Below, in pieces: positions 23,358 through 31,614 of a stretch of 52,310 nt of DNA; position 1 is the stretch's first letter; each line of letters begins with the position of its first letter. This stretch comes from Paractinoplanes deccanensis (lineage in GTDB: Bacteria > Actinomycetota > Actinomycetes > Mycobacteriales > Micromonosporaceae). The notes beneath the pieces were generated by a model. That model was not told the DNA's origin and ran no database searches. It saw only the letters and a list, made by a program, of their open reading frames with translations. The stretch lies in contig NZ_BOMI01000024.1 in assembly GCF_016862115.1 (NCBI RefSeq), forward strand, positions 1 through 52,310, given 5' to 3'. The position numbers were made by a program, and so were the translations under genes.

Positions 23358-23482
23358 CGACGTTGACGCTCAGCTTGTCGGTTTATAGACCCGTTAAGCC
23401 CGTAACGTCAAGGCAACAAGTTCGTCTTGACCCCATCTGCTACCCGGCGGTAACTTCGGCTTATCGACATTGACGCTCGGCT
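23358..23482 (+). promoter_or_regulatory. 18-base direct repeat in the divergent promoter region
   Basis: CGACGTTGACGCTCAGCT (23358-23375) and CGACATTGACGCTCGGCT (23465-23482) differ at two positions and are 107 bases apart. Each contains TTGACG. Possible activator sites or duplicated promoter -35 regions for the exported-protein and DUF6230 genes. Between them TTGACC-17-GTAACT (23427-23455) is a weak plus-strand promoter candidate. Confidence 0.45.
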
Positions 23483-23518
23483 ATTGATATTCGCCATCAT
23501 GTCGATCTAGGAGTAGCG

Positions 23519-24151
23519 ATGGACACCAGAGAGAGGACTGCCCGGCCCGGGGTGCGCTGGAAGCGCTTCGGCGCCATGTTCGGCCTGACCGCGGTGCTGT
23601 CCGCCGTGCTGGTCGCGCTGACCGCGCAGGGCGTCCTGGCAGCGAATTTCTCGATCTCCGGCATGCCGTTCACGGTCACCGCCACCCAGCTGCACGGCGA
23701 CGGTTTCGCGCAGTTCGCCACCATCGACAATATGATCGAGGACAGCCCGAACGCCGGCGACACCGGCGGCCAGGTCGTCGTGATCGTGTCGGCCATCGAC
23801 CGCGCGGAATTGACCAAACTCTGCCAGAGCGTGTCGCTCGGCGGCATGCACCTGAAAATCACGGCGGGCGACGCGAACACGCCCGTGAAGGCGGAAAGCC
23901 TGGTCGTCGACTCGGACCTGGTCGCCGGCGACGCCAACTTCAAGAACATCGATATCGGTCAGGACGCCAGCACCTTCGACAGGGTGAACGACCGGCGCAA
24001 CGGCGGCAAGATCAAGGGCGGCGAGGGCGTTTTCGGTCAGCAGGCCGAGACCGTCGACATCGCGAACCTGCGGCAGAACAACTACGCCACCACCGCGGCC
24101 CGGTTCACCCTGCCCCACCTGCGGATGGCCTTCAGCGGCGACGGGTGCTGA
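23519..24151 (+). CDS. DUF6230 family exported protein
   Basis: 210-residue protein beginning at ATG 23519 after TAGGAG. A basic N-terminus (residues 1-20) leads into a hydrophobic signal or anchor (about 21-42, GLTAVLSAVLVALTAQGVLAA). The mature part, rich in beta-strand pattern (FSISGMPFTVTATQLHGDGFAQF; SLVVDSDLVAGDANFKNIDIGQDAS), matches the DUF6230 pattern known from Streptomyces and relatives, usually next to a DUF6114 gene as here. Function unknown; extracytoplasmic, perhaps membrane- or lipid-associated by its partner (inference). Confidence 0.75.
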   Translation: MDTRERTARPGVRWKRFGAMFGLTAVLSAVLVALTAQGVLAANFSISGMPFTVTATQLHGDGFAQFATIDNMIEDSPNAGDTGGQVVVIVSAIDRAELTKLCQSVSLGGMHLKITAGDANTPVKAESLVVDSDLVAGDANFKNIDIGQDASTFDRVNDRRNGGKIKGGEGVFGQQAETVDIANLRQNNYATTAARFTLPHLRMAFSGDGC

Positions 24152-24153
24152 CC

Positions 24154-24870
24154 ATGGGCGGGCGGGTGTCCTCCTTCGCGCGATGGCGGCGCGCCCGCCC
24201 GTTCTGGGGCGGCCTGATCGTCACGCTGGCCGGCGCGGAGATCCTGGTGACCGTCAAGGCGCCGCTGCCGGTCGTGATCCACGTCGGTATGCAGGGGCTG
24301 GCCGGCTACCTCGTACCGATGCTGTTGCTGCTCTGCGGGATCTTGTTGCTCTTCCACCCGGAGCAGCGGCTGTTCTACTCGCTCGTGGCCGCCGGACTCA
24401 GCCTGGGCTCGTGGATCACGTCGAACCTCGGCGGCTTCCTCGTCGGCCTGCTGCTGGGGCTGATCGGGAGCGCCCTCGCCTTCGCGTGGTCCCCGGACAA
24501 GACGGCGAGCCGGAAACGGCCGCCGGACGAGACGGAGGCTCCTCAAGCGGCGCCGGACGACACGGCAGACCTGGAACGGTCGCCGGACGACGCGGCGGAT
24601 CTGAAACGGTCGTCGGACGACACGGCGGATCTGAAACGGTCGCCGGACGACGCGGCAGACCTGCAATGGTCGCCGGGCCAGACGGCGGACTCGCGGCGCG
24701 CGGAGCCGGACGGCCGGGCGGAGCCGGAGGGCCGGGCGGAGCCGGAGGGCCGGGCGGAACCGGACGGCCGGGCGGAGCCGGAGGATCGGGCGGAGCCGGA
24801 GGGCCGCCCGGAGGCGGAGCGGTTCGCACCGCGCCCCAGGCACGCGGCCGAGACCGAGAGGTGGTCCTGA
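24154..24870 (+). CDS. DUF6114 family membrane protein with repeat-expanded tail
   Basis: About 238 residues. ATG 24154 is two bases after the preceding stop; a GTG at 24145 overlapping that stop is also possible. The first 120 residues carry four hydrophobic spans with the DUF6114 pattern (FARWRRARPFWGGLIVTLAGAEIL; LLLCGILLLFHPEQRLFYSLVA). The C-terminal half is a charged cytoplasmic tail built from two different tandem repeats: a 10-residue unit (SPDDtADLkR-like) and a 6-residue unit (GRAEPE-like). DUF6114 tails are variable, but this expansion is extreme. Pairs with DUF6230. Confidence 0.75.
   Translation: MGGRVSSFARWRRARPFWGGLIVTLAGAEILVTVKAPLPVVIHVGMQGLAGYLVPMLLLLCGILLLFHPEQRLFYSLVAAGLSLGSWITSNLGGFLVGLLLGLIGSALAFAWSPDKTASRKRPPDETEAPQAAPDDTADLERSPDDAADLKRSSDDTADLKRSPDDAADLQWSPGQTADSRRAEPDGRAEPEGRAEPEGRAEPDGRAEPEDRAEPEGRPEAERFAPRPRHAAETERWS
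24491..24700 (+). repeat. 30-base tandem repeat in the DUF6114 tail, about 7 units
   Basis: Units start at 24491, 24521, 24551, 24581, 24611, 24641 and 24671, each containing CGCCGGACGA or a close variant. In frame, ten residues per unit. Confidence 0.85.
24700..24807 (+). repeat. 18-base tandem repeat in the DUF6114 tail, 6 units
   Basis: Six consecutive copies of GCGGAGCCGGAGGGCCGG with a few base changes, coding for AEPEGR-type hexapeptides directly after the 30-base array. Confidence 0.85.
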
Positions 24871-25142
24871 CCGGCGCCGTCAGGCCGTCGTCTCCCGCAG
24901 CAGGCCGGCGGCCGCCGTTTGAAGGACCGGGTCGCACCATGCCACCGAAGGGCGGTCGGCGGCCGCGCTGACGGCGGGGCGCCCCAGCGCTGACGGACCG
25001 CCCGCCGTGGGCCGACTGGAGACAATCAGCCCAGGTTCCTAGGATGCCCGGCACGGCGTGCGAGGGCCGTCACTATTCGGGCGGGGCGGCGATGATGACC
25101 GGTATCGTCGCGCTCGGTGTCATCGGCGCTGAGGAGAGTCCT

Positions 25143-27062
25143 GTGACCGGTCGGGAGTCCTCGAGCCCGCACGACAGCGCGCGCCTGGCGATCGTGATCG
25201 GCGCGCTCGGCGTGGTCTTCGGCGACATCGGGACGAGCCCGATCTACACCCTGCAGACCGTCTTCAATCCCGAAGATCCGCACCCGGTGCCGCTCAACGT
25301 CAACAATGTGTACGGCGTGGTGTCGCTGATCTTCTGGTCGGTGATGATCATCGTGACCGTCTCGTACGTCCTGCTCGCGATGCGCATCAACAACGACGGC
25401 GAGGGCGGCATCATGGCGCTGATCGCCCTGTTGCGCCGGCGCGGCGCCCAGCAGGGCCGCAAGGCCGCCGTTGTGCTCGCCGCGCTGGGCATCTTCGGGG
25501 CGTCGCTGTTCTTCGGCGACAGCATGATCACGCCGGCCATCTCGGTGCTGTCCGCCGTCGAGGGCCTCAAGACCGTGGAGCCGTCGCTGGGGGAGGCGGT
25601 CGTCCCGATCACCGCGGTCATCATCGTGGTGCTGTTCCTGGTGCAGCGGCGGGGCACGGCGGCGGTCGGCCGGGTCTTCGGCCCGCTGATGATCCTCTGG
25701 TTCACCGTCATCGGCACGTGCGGCGCGGTCGGCATCCGCAACCACCCCGACATCCTCAAGGCGCTGTCCCCCACGTACGCCATCACGTTCCTGTCCGGGC
25801 ACTTCCACATCGCGTTCTTCGCGCTGGCGGCGATCGTGCTTGCGGTGACCGGCGCCGAGGCGCTCTACGCCGACATGGGCCACTTCGGGCGCAAGGCCAT
25901 CTCGCGCGGCTGGCTGTTCCTCGTGCTGCCCGCCTGCACGCTGAGCTACCTCGGCCAGGGCGCCCTGGTGCTCGACGATCCGGCGCACATCGACGGCCCG
26001 TTCTTCCTGCTGGTGCCCGAATGGTTGCGGCTGCCGCTGGTGCTGCTGGCCACGGCGGCGACCGTGATCGCCTCGCAGGCCGTGATCACCGGGGCGTACT
26101 CGGTGGCCTCTCAGGCGGCGCAACTCGGCTACCTGCCGCGGCTGCGGATCGCGCACACGTCGGAGTCGTCGTTCGGGCAGATCTACGTGCCGTGGATCAA
26201 CTGGCTGCTGATGGTCTCGGTGCTCACCCTGGTCTTCGCGTTCCGCAGCTCGGCGGCGCTGGCGTACGCGTACGGCATGGCGGCGACCGGCACGATCACC
26301 ATCACCACGCTGCTGTTCTTCTACGTGGCCCGCAGCCGCCGCATGGCGCCGCTGTGGCTGATCGGCGCGGGCGCCGGCGTACTCCTGCTGGTCGACCTGT
26401 TGTTCGTGGCGGCCAACCTCACCAAGCTGGCGCACGGCGCGTGGCTGCCGCTGCTGATCGCGCTGACCGCGTTCACGCTGATGACGACGTGGCAGAAGGG
26501 CCGCCGGATCGTCACCGCGGACCGCAACCGTCGCGAGGGCTCCCTGAGCGAGTTCATCGACGACCTGCACAACCAGCGCTCGAAGACCCAGACGGTGCCC
26601 GGCACGGCGGTCTTCCTCAACCGGGGCAAGCTGACGGCGCCGCTCGCGATGCGCGCCAACGTCGACCACAATCACGTACGCCACGAGCACGTCATCATCA
26701 TGTCGCTGGAGACCCAGCCCATCCCGCGCGTCGCCCCGGAGAACCGCATCACGGTCGACGACCTGGGCTACAGCGACGACGGCATCGTGCACGTGATCGC
26801 CCGCTTCGGCTACATGGAGACCCCGGACGTGCCGGCCGCCCTGCGCCTGCTCGAGCCGGCCGCGACCGAGGGCGACCTGCAACTCGACCAGGCCTCGTAC
26901 TTCCTCTCGAAGATCGAGCTGCGCATCGGCCCGGAACCCACCATGGCCACGTGGCGCAAGCGCCTGTTCGTAGCCACGTCCTACATCACCGCCGACGCCG
27001 CCGAGTACTTCAGCCTGCCCCGGGATCGCACCGTCATCATGGGTTCCCACATCGACGTGTGA
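25143..27062 (+). CDS. kup: Kup-type potassium uptake transporter
   Basis: 639-residue KUP/HAK/KT potassium transporter. GTG 25143 is chosen for GAGGAG six bases upstream; ATGs further upstream (25044, 25092) precede non-family sequence. The N-terminal signature GALGVVFGDIGTSPIYTLQ is canonical, followed by about twelve membrane spans, GASLFFGDSMITPAISVLSAVEG, GAEALYADMGHFG and YLGQGA. The hydrophilic C-terminal domain from about residue 445 (FLNRGKLTAPLAMRANVDHNHVRHE) is typical. Probably proton-coupled potassium uptake in the plasma membrane. The 272 bases before the start hold nothing else I can name. Confidence 0.93.
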   Translation: MTGRESSSPHDSARLAIVIGALGVVFGDIGTSPIYTLQTVFNPEDPHPVPLNVNNVYGVVSLIFWSVMIIVTVSYVLLAMRINNDGEGGIMALIALLRRRGAQQGRKAAVVLAALGIFGASLFFGDSMITPAISVLSAVEGLKTVEPSLGEAVVPITAVIIVVLFLVQRRGTAAVGRVFGPLMILWFTVIGTCGAVGIRNHPDILKALSPTYAITFLSGHFHIAFFALAAIVLAVTGAEALYADMGHFGRKAISRGWLFLVLPACTLSYLGQGALVLDDPAHIDGPFFLLVPEWLRLPLVLLATAATVIASQAVITGAYSVASQAAQLGYLPRLRIAHTSESSFGQIYVPWINWLLMVSVLTLVFAFRSSAALAYAYGMAATGTITITTLLFFYVARSRRMAPLWLIGAGAGVLLLVDLLFVAANLTKLAHGAWLPLLIALTAFTLMTTWQKGRRIVTADRNRREGSLSEFIDDLHNQRSKTQTVPGTAVFLNRGKLTAPLAMRANVDHNHVRHEHVIIMSLETQPIPRVAPENRITVDDLGYSDDGIVHVIARFGYMETPDVPAALRLLEPAATEGDLQLDQASYFLSKIELRIGPEPTMATWRKRLFVATSYITADAAEYFSLPRDRTVIMGSHIDV

Positions 27063-27121
27063 GCGGCTCGCGCGTCGGCCTCTCACGGTGGTTCTCGAGT
27101 CTCTGTGGCACAGTCTTGGGC

Positions 27122-28042
27122 GTGCCGTTGGAGGGCGTGCCGGACTGGTTGGCGGCTTGGTGTGCCGAGCATCTGGGCGGCGGACCGGTGGGGGTGCTGT
27201 TCCGTTCCGACCAGGTCTCGCTGGTGTTCGGTCTTCGGCTGGCCGGTGGCGGCAACGTCGTGGTCAAGGCGCGCGCCGATGACGGCCGGGCGGCGTCGTG
27301 CGTCGCGGCGCAGGCCCGGCTGGCCGAGCGGGGGTTCCCGTGTGCCCGGCCGCTCACGCCGGTGGTCGGGGTCGGAGCGCTGGCCGTGCACGCCGAGGAG
27401 TTCCGGCCCGGCGGCGAGGTGCTGCAAGGCGACTCGCCGGACATCGCCGTGCGCTGCGCGGAGGTGTTCGCCCGGCTGATGGCCGAGCTTGCCGGCGTGA
27501 CTGTCGCGCCGCCGCTGCCGAACCCGCCGTGGGTGCGCTGGGACCACGCCGATCCCGGTGGGTGGCCGGCAATCGACCTGCTCGACGGCCGCGACCAGAG
27601 CGCGGTGCCCGAGCACATCGTGGAGACGGCCGAGCGGGCCCGGAGACGGCTGCTCGCCGCGGGTCTGCCGTGCGTGCTCGGCCACGCCGACTTCGAGGCT
27701 CAGAACCTGCGATGGCGGGGCCGGCAGCTCTGGGCCGTGCACGACTGGGACAGCCTCGCGTGGCACCCGGAAGCGGCGCTGGCGGGCGCGGCAAGCGGCT
27801 CGTTCGCCAGCGCCGGCTCACCCACGCTGGCCCCCGTCGAAAGCTCCGAGGCTTTCCTGGCGGCATACCAGGACATCCGGCGGCGCACCTTCACGACCGC
27901 AGAGCTGGAAACCGCCTGGGCAGCGAGCCTGTGGATGGCCGCCTACAACGCCCGCGAAATGGCCCTGTGCGGCGGTTCCCCGGCCGGCAACGACGCGCTG
28001 CGCGCCCAGGCAGCAGAACGCCTGCGCCGAGCCGACGCGTAA
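27122..28042 (+). CDS. Aminoglycoside phosphotransferase-fold kinase
   Basis: 306-residue APH-family kinase. GTG 27122 is chosen as the first start with family-like sequence; no strong ribosome site is visible and the message may be leaderless. Catalytic loop LGHADFEAQNLRW (HxDxxxxN-type) and the metal-binding Asp in AVHDWDS are present, with a nucleotide-binding Lys in NVVVKARADDG. Members phosphorylate antibiotics, sugars, choline or homoserine, so substrate cannot be told. Followed by a bidirectional terminator. Confidence 0.8.
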   Translation: MPLEGVPDWLAAWCAEHLGGGPVGVLFRSDQVSLVFGLRLAGGGNVVVKARADDGRAASCVAAQARLAERGFPCARPLTPVVGVGALAVHAEEFRPGGEVLQGDSPDIAVRCAEVFARLMAELAGVTVAPPLPNPPWVRWDHADPGGWPAIDLLDGRDQSAVPEHIVETAERARRRLLAAGLPCVLGHADFEAQNLRWRGRQLWAVHDWDSLAWHPEAALAGAASGSFASAGSPTLAPVESSEAFLAAYQDIRRRTFTTAELETAWAASLWMAAYNAREMALCGGSPAGNDALRAQAAERLRRADA

Positions 28043-28053
28043 GAAGGCCCGAG

Positions 28054-28076
28054 CGCTCCTCCGTGGTGCAGGAGCG
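28054..28076. terminator. Small bidirectional hairpin
   Basis: CGCTCCT (28054-28060) and AGGAGCG (28070-28076) with a 9-base loop, in the 36-base gap between the convergent kinase and HxlR genes. Confidence 0.55.
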
Positions 28077-28078
28077 GG

Positions 28079-28531
28079 TCACGGCCTAGCGCCGGGCCCG
28101 GGGAGCAGGTCGATGTCGCGGGCGTGCATGGGCTTGTCGCAGTGGTCGCAGCGCAGGTCGACGGCGCTGATCTGGCCGCAGGCGTGGTGGCGGTAGAGGA
28201 CGGGCGGCCCTGCGTCGCCGGCGAGGTGTTTGTCGCCCCAGCGGACCATCACCAGCAGCAGGTCGACGAGTTCGGCGCCCTTGTCGGTGAGCACGTATTC
28301 GTGGCGGGGGCGCCGGTCGTAGGGGCGGCGTTCGAGGATGCCGTGGCCGACCAGGTGGTTGAGGCGTTCGGTGAGGACCTTGCGGGAGATGCCGAGGTCG
28401 GCCTGGATCTGTTCGAAGCGGGTGAAGCCGGCGAACACGTCGCGCAGGATCAGTGGGGACCAGGGCTCGCCGATGACGTCGAGCGTGCGGGCGATGGAGC
28501 AGGCCATGTCGCCGAAGTCGGTGCGCTGCAT
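28079..28531 (-). CDS. HxlR family transcriptional regulator
   Basis: 150-residue winged-helix regulator. The family pattern CSIARTLDVIGEPWSPLILRDVFAGFTRFEQIQADLGISRKVLTERL is clear near residues 11-60 (the conserved Cys of the CP-ARTLDxIG region is present and could be redox-sensing). C-terminal residues 112-135 hold HACGQ and CDHCDK, Cys pairs that may bind zinc. It is divergent from a RibD-C reductase and F420/FMN split-barrel protein, separated by 87 bases with a direct repeat; control of those genes is likely. Confidence 0.88.
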   Translation of the reverse strand: MQRTDFGDMACSIARTLDVIGEPWSPLILRDVFAGFTRFEQIQADLGISRKVLTERLNHLVGHGILERRPYDRRPRHEYVLTDKGAELVDLLLVMVRWGDKHLAGDAGPPVLYRHHACGQISAVDLRCDHCDKPMHARDIDLLPGPGARP

Positions 28532-28558
28532 GGCTCGACCCTAACATTTGGGGTTCCC

Positions 28559-28604
28559 TCAAGGAACTTCAGCTGTTACGGTCACGGAGTCTCTTCAAGG
28601 AACT
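28559..28604. promoter_or_regulatory. Direct repeat, candidate HxlR sites
   Basis: TCAAGGAACT at 28559-28568 and again at 28595-28604, 36 bases apart, in the divergent promoter. The first lies in GTTCC-CTCAA-GGAAC, a small palindrome. Confidence 0.5.
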
Positions 28605-28618
28605 CCGGAGGTCGTGAC

Positions 28619-29212
28619 ATGGGCAAGGTGTTCACCGCGATGTCGGTCTCGGTCGACGGATACATCACCGGTCGCGATCCCGGCGCGGGGCGCGGGCTCG
28701 GCGACGCGACGATGCTGTTCGACTGGTACTTCGACGGTGACACGCCGAGCCGCGAGCTCGACGGGTTCCGCCTCAGCGAGCCCAGCGCGCGGGTGTTCGA
28801 CACGTTCGCCGCGCGCGTCGGCGCCACCCTGGCCGGGCGCAACACGTACGACGACTCGGGGTGGATCGACGGCGGGGCGCCTCACCCCACGGCGCCGCTC
28901 GTCGTGCTCAGCCACCGGCCCGGTCCCGGCACGAGCGACCGGCAGACCCTGGTCACCACCGGCATCGAGGACGCGGTCGCCACCGCGCGCGCCGCCGCCG
29001 GGGACAAGGACGTGGCGCTCATGGGCGGCGGCGTCGTCACCGCTGCTCTCGTGGCCGGCCTGCTCGACAAGTTCGTGCTGCACCAGGTGCCCGTCCTGCT
29101 CGGCGGCGGCCGCCCGTTCTTCCGATCCCTTCCGGAGCACCTACGCCTGCGCCTGGTCGACGCCGTCCCCGCGCCCGGCGTGACCCACCTGCACTACGAA
29201 GTCCTCCGATGA
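28619..29212 (+). CDS. RibD C-terminal/dihydrofolate reductase-fold protein
   Basis: 197-residue protein of the RibD_C family. ATG 28619 follows GGAGG. Family marks: VFTAMSVSVDGYITG at the N-terminus, GATLAGRNTYDD mid-protein, DVALMGGGVVTAALVAGLLDKFVLHQVPVLLGGGRPFF near the C-terminus. Likely an NADPH-dependent reductase of small molecules; not part of a riboflavin cluster. Overlaps the next gene by ATGA and sits opposite an HxlR regulator. Confidence 0.87.
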   Translation: MGKVFTAMSVSVDGYITGRDPGAGRGLGDATMLFDWYFDGDTPSRELDGFRLSEPSARVFDTFAARVGATLAGRNTYDDSGWIDGGAPHPTAPLVVLSHRPGPGTSDRQTLVTTGIEDAVATARAAAGDKDVALMGGGVVTAALVAGLLDKFVLHQVPVLLGGGRPFFRSLPEHLRLRLVDAVPAPGVTHLHYEVLR

Positions 29213-29607
29213 AAGGCACCGACATGCTCGATTCCGACGTGCGCCGGGTGCTCGACGGCACCTCGATCGCCCACCTTGCCACCGTGCTGCCCGACGGCTC
29301 GCCGCACGCCGTTCCCGTCTGGGTCGGCACCCACGGCGACCACATCGTCTTCCTCACCGGCCCCGGCTCGCGCAAGGCTCGCAATCTGCGCCGCGACCCC
29401 CGGGTGGCGCTGTCCATCGCGCCCGCGGACAACCCGTTCGAGCCGATCGTGATCCGCGGCCGCGTCGTGGCGTGGCTCGACGGCGACGAGGCGTGGCAGA
29501 TCATCGATGAGATCTCCACCAAGTACGTCGGCGCGCCCTACTCGCGTGAGCTGGAGCGCGTGGTCGCCCTGATCGAGCCCGGGCGCCAGACCATCGGCGT
29601 GGGCTGA
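29209..29607 (+). CDS. PPOX-class F420/FMN-dependent split-barrel protein
   Basis: 132-residue pyridoxamine-5-phosphate-oxidase-like split-barrel. Features: IAHLATVLPDGSPHAVPVWVGTHGDHIVF and GSRKARNLRRDPRVALSI, typical of F420-dependent TIGR03618-like enzymes. ATG 29209 overlaps the previous stop; ATG 29224 with AAAGG upstream is a second possibility. Together with the RibD-C protein it probably forms an HxlR-controlled redox operon, perhaps for xenobiotic reduction (inference). Confidence 0.85.
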   Translation: MKGTDMLDSDVRRVLDGTSIAHLATVLPDGSPHAVPVWVGTHGDHIVFLTGPGSRKARNLRRDPRVALSIAPADNPFEPIVIRGRVVAWLDGDEAWQIIDEISTKYVGAPYSRELERVVALIEPGRQTIGVG

Positions 29608-29648
29608 GCTGAATCAGTCAGCCGCGGAGCGGCATACGTTGTGCCCGG

Positions 29649-29672
29649 GACCGGCCGGCCGGCGTGCCGGTC
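29649..29672. terminator. Weak hairpin between convergent genes
   Basis: GACCGGC (29649-29655) pairs with GCCGGTC (29666-29672) over a 10-base loop, just past the split-barrel gene and touching the stop of the AI-2E gene. Confidence 0.35.
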
Positions 29673-30900
29673 AGTGGCGGGCTGTGGCGGGGTGCTGCTC
29701 GGACTGGTGCTCCGCCTGCGCCCGGGCGGCCGCGGCGGCGCCGGCCGCGTAGGCGTTCTGGACGTCGGAGGTGCCGGCCGCGTGGGCGAGGTCGCGGTCG
29801 GGGGCGTCGCCGGTGGCGGAGACCGGGGTGCGGTCCTCGCCCACCGTGGGCTCGGTCTTGGGGCGGCCCCGGCGGGTGTCCCAGACGTCGCGGGCGATGA
29901 TCTGGAGGATGCCGGCCACCGGGATGGCCAGCAGCGCGCCGAGGATGCCGGCCAGCTCCACCGCGATCAGGATGGCGATGAAGACCGTGAGCGGGTTGAG
30001 CTTCACCGTGCGGGCGAAGATCAGGGGCTGGAGCAGGTGGTTCTCCAGCTGCTGGTAGAGCACGAAGAAGGCCAGCACCACGATGCCCGCGGTGGTGGAC
30101 TCGACGAAGGCCGCCACGGTGGCGATCACCGCGCCGAGGGTGGCGCCGACCAGGGGGATCAGGTCTGCCAGGCCGACGAACAGGGCGATCAGGCCGGCGT
30201 ACGGCACGTTCATGACGGTGAGCACGACGTAGGTGAGCGTGCCGCAGATGACGCTGATCAGCAGGTTTCCGGTGATGTAGCCGGTGATGGTCTTCGCGCA
30301 GTCGTGGCCGACGCGGCGGATGTGCTCGGCGCGGCGGGGCTCGAAGAGGGCCAGGAAGCCGTCCACGATCTTCGGGGCTTCCAGGACCATGAGGTACGAC
30401 AGCACGAAGATCGTCACGGTGCCGGCGACGCCGGTGGCCACCGAGCGCAGGAACGCCAGGGTCGGGGCGCCCAGGTTGGTGGCGTACTCGCGGATGCGGT
30501 CGGCGTTGTCCTGGGCGTACTGGACGACGTGGAAGCGTTCGAGAAGCGGGCCGGCGGGACCGCGGCCGTTGCGGGCGTCCTCGACGATCTTGGGGAAGTC
30601 GGTGATCACCTGGCTGCCCTGGCGCGCCAGCGGCAGGACGAAGAGCGTGATCAGGCCGGCCAGCAGGGCGAAGGCCGCGACGAAGACGAGCAGGGTCGCG
30701 AGCCACCGCTTGCCGAAGGCGATCCGGCGGGTCGCCCAGTTGACCGCGGGGTGCAACGCGACGGCGAAGAAGGCGGCGATCAGGATCCAGGTCAGCACAC
30801 GGCGGGTCTCGTGCGCGAGGAAGAGCATCGCGGCCGCGGCCAGCACCACACCGAGGACCACCAACGTGCGGCGCGCCAGAACGCCATTCGATTCGGCCAT
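29671..30900 (-). CDS. AI-2E family transporter (permease-like membrane protein)
   Basis: 409-residue polytopic protein of the AI-2E exporter family (PF01594-type). About seven to eight membrane spans, the central loop with FPKIVEDAR, and the C-terminal pattern FVGLADLIPLVGATLGAVIATVAAFVES and LLQPLIFARTVKLNPLTVFIAILIAVELAGILGALLAIPVAGILQ (shown here only as position markers around residues 225-330) are diagnostic. A 60-residue Ala/His-rich tail follows. Despite the name, members include sodium/proton antiporters and uncharacterised exporters. It is divergent from the HAD gene; ribosome site is weak. Confidence 0.85.
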   Translation of the reverse strand: MAESNGVLARRTLVVLGVVLAAAAMLFLAHETRRVLTWILIAAFFAVALHPAVNWATRRIAFGKRWLATLLVFVAAFALLAGLITLFVLPLARQGSQVITDFPKIVEDARNGRGPAGPLLERFHVVQYAQDNADRIREYATNLGAPTLAFLRSVATGVAGTVTIFVLSYLMVLEAPKIVDGFLALFEPRRAEHIRRVGHDCAKTITGYITGNLLISVICGTLTYVVLTVMNVPYAGLIALFVGLADLIPLVGATLGAVIATVAAFVESTTAGIVVLAFFVLYQQLENHLLQPLIFARTVKLNPLTVFIAILIAVELAGILGALLAIPVAGILQIIARDVWDTRRGRPKTEPTVGEDRTPVSATGDAPDRDLAHAAGTSDVQNAYAAGAAAAARAQAEHQSEQHPATARH

Positions 30901-30960
30901 GACGCTCGACTACCCGGGGGTGAACAGCGCAAACTAGACACTTCGCGCACACTGGCAGCC

Positions 30961-31614
30961 ATGATTCGCGCAGTGATCGTAGATGTCGATGACACCTTGT
31001 GCCTCACCGAGGCCGCGTCGTTCGAGCTGGAGAACGAGGTGCTGGCGCAGATGGGCCGGCCGCCCATGTCCCGCGCCGTGCACCTGGCCACGTGGGGCGA
31101 GCTTCTGCTGAACGCCATGCCGCTGCGCTCGCCCGGCCTCGACCTGGCGCGGTTCGCCGAACTGTTCCCGGCGGCGCACCAGCGCTACCTCGCCGCCGGG
31201 AGGCTCGACGTGATCCCGCCGGAGAACCTGCGAGCCCTGGACCTGCTGGTCGAGCAGGGGCGCACGGTGCTGCTGCTGACCTCGCGCGCGGAGGCCGAGG
31301 TGCGCCACCTGCTCGAACCGGACCACGTGCTCGCCGGCCGGGTCACGGGCGCCTACCACCAGGGCAACACCCGCTTCCGCAAGCCGGATCCGCGGGCCTT
31401 CGACGAACTGCTCGCCGAGACCGGCTTCGCGCCCGGCCAGTGCGTCTACGTGGGCGACTCGCCGGGCGACGCGGTGGCGGCCGGCGGGGCGGGCATCCGC
31501 TTCATCGCGTGCCTGCAGAGCGGTGTGCGCCGCCTCGCCGACTTCGACCCGCGCCACGTCACGGCCGCGGTCGACACCTTCCCGGAGATCAACCCGGTGA
31601 TCGAGGCGCTCTAG
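30961..31614 (+). CDS. HAD-superfamily hydrolase
   Basis: 217-residue HAD phosphatase-like protein. Motif I is VDVDDTLCL (nucleophile Asp and following Asp), motif II LLLTSRAE, motif III Lys in RKPDPRAF, motif IV VGDSPGDAVAAGGAG. The cap region lies between residues 15 and 95. Subtype resembles phosphoglycolate or beta-phosphoglucomutase-like enzymes; substrate unknown. Its stop overlaps the convergent DUF808 stop by four bases. Ribosome site is poor, so a leaderless message is possible. Confidence 0.87.
   Translation: MIRAVIVDVDDTLCLTEAASFELENEVLAQMGRPPMSRAVHLATWGELLLNAMPLRSPGLDLARFAELFPAAHQRYLAAGRLDVIPPENLRALDLLVEQGRTVLLLTSRAEAEVRHLLEPDHVLAGRVTGAYHQGNTRFRKPDPRAFDELLAETGFAPGQCVYVGDSPGDAVAAGGAGIRFIACLQSGVRRLADFDPRHVTAAVDTFPEINPVIEAL

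Noticed and set aside
24871..25142. Possible cyclic-di-AMP (ydaO-type) riboswitch before kup
   Set aside because: Potassium transporter genes often carry one, but I cannot find the conserved sequence blocks in the 272-base leader. A covariance-model search would decide.
25026..27086. Minus-strand frame of about 686 residues over kup
   Set aside because: Shadow of the potassium transporter; charged low-complexity sequence.
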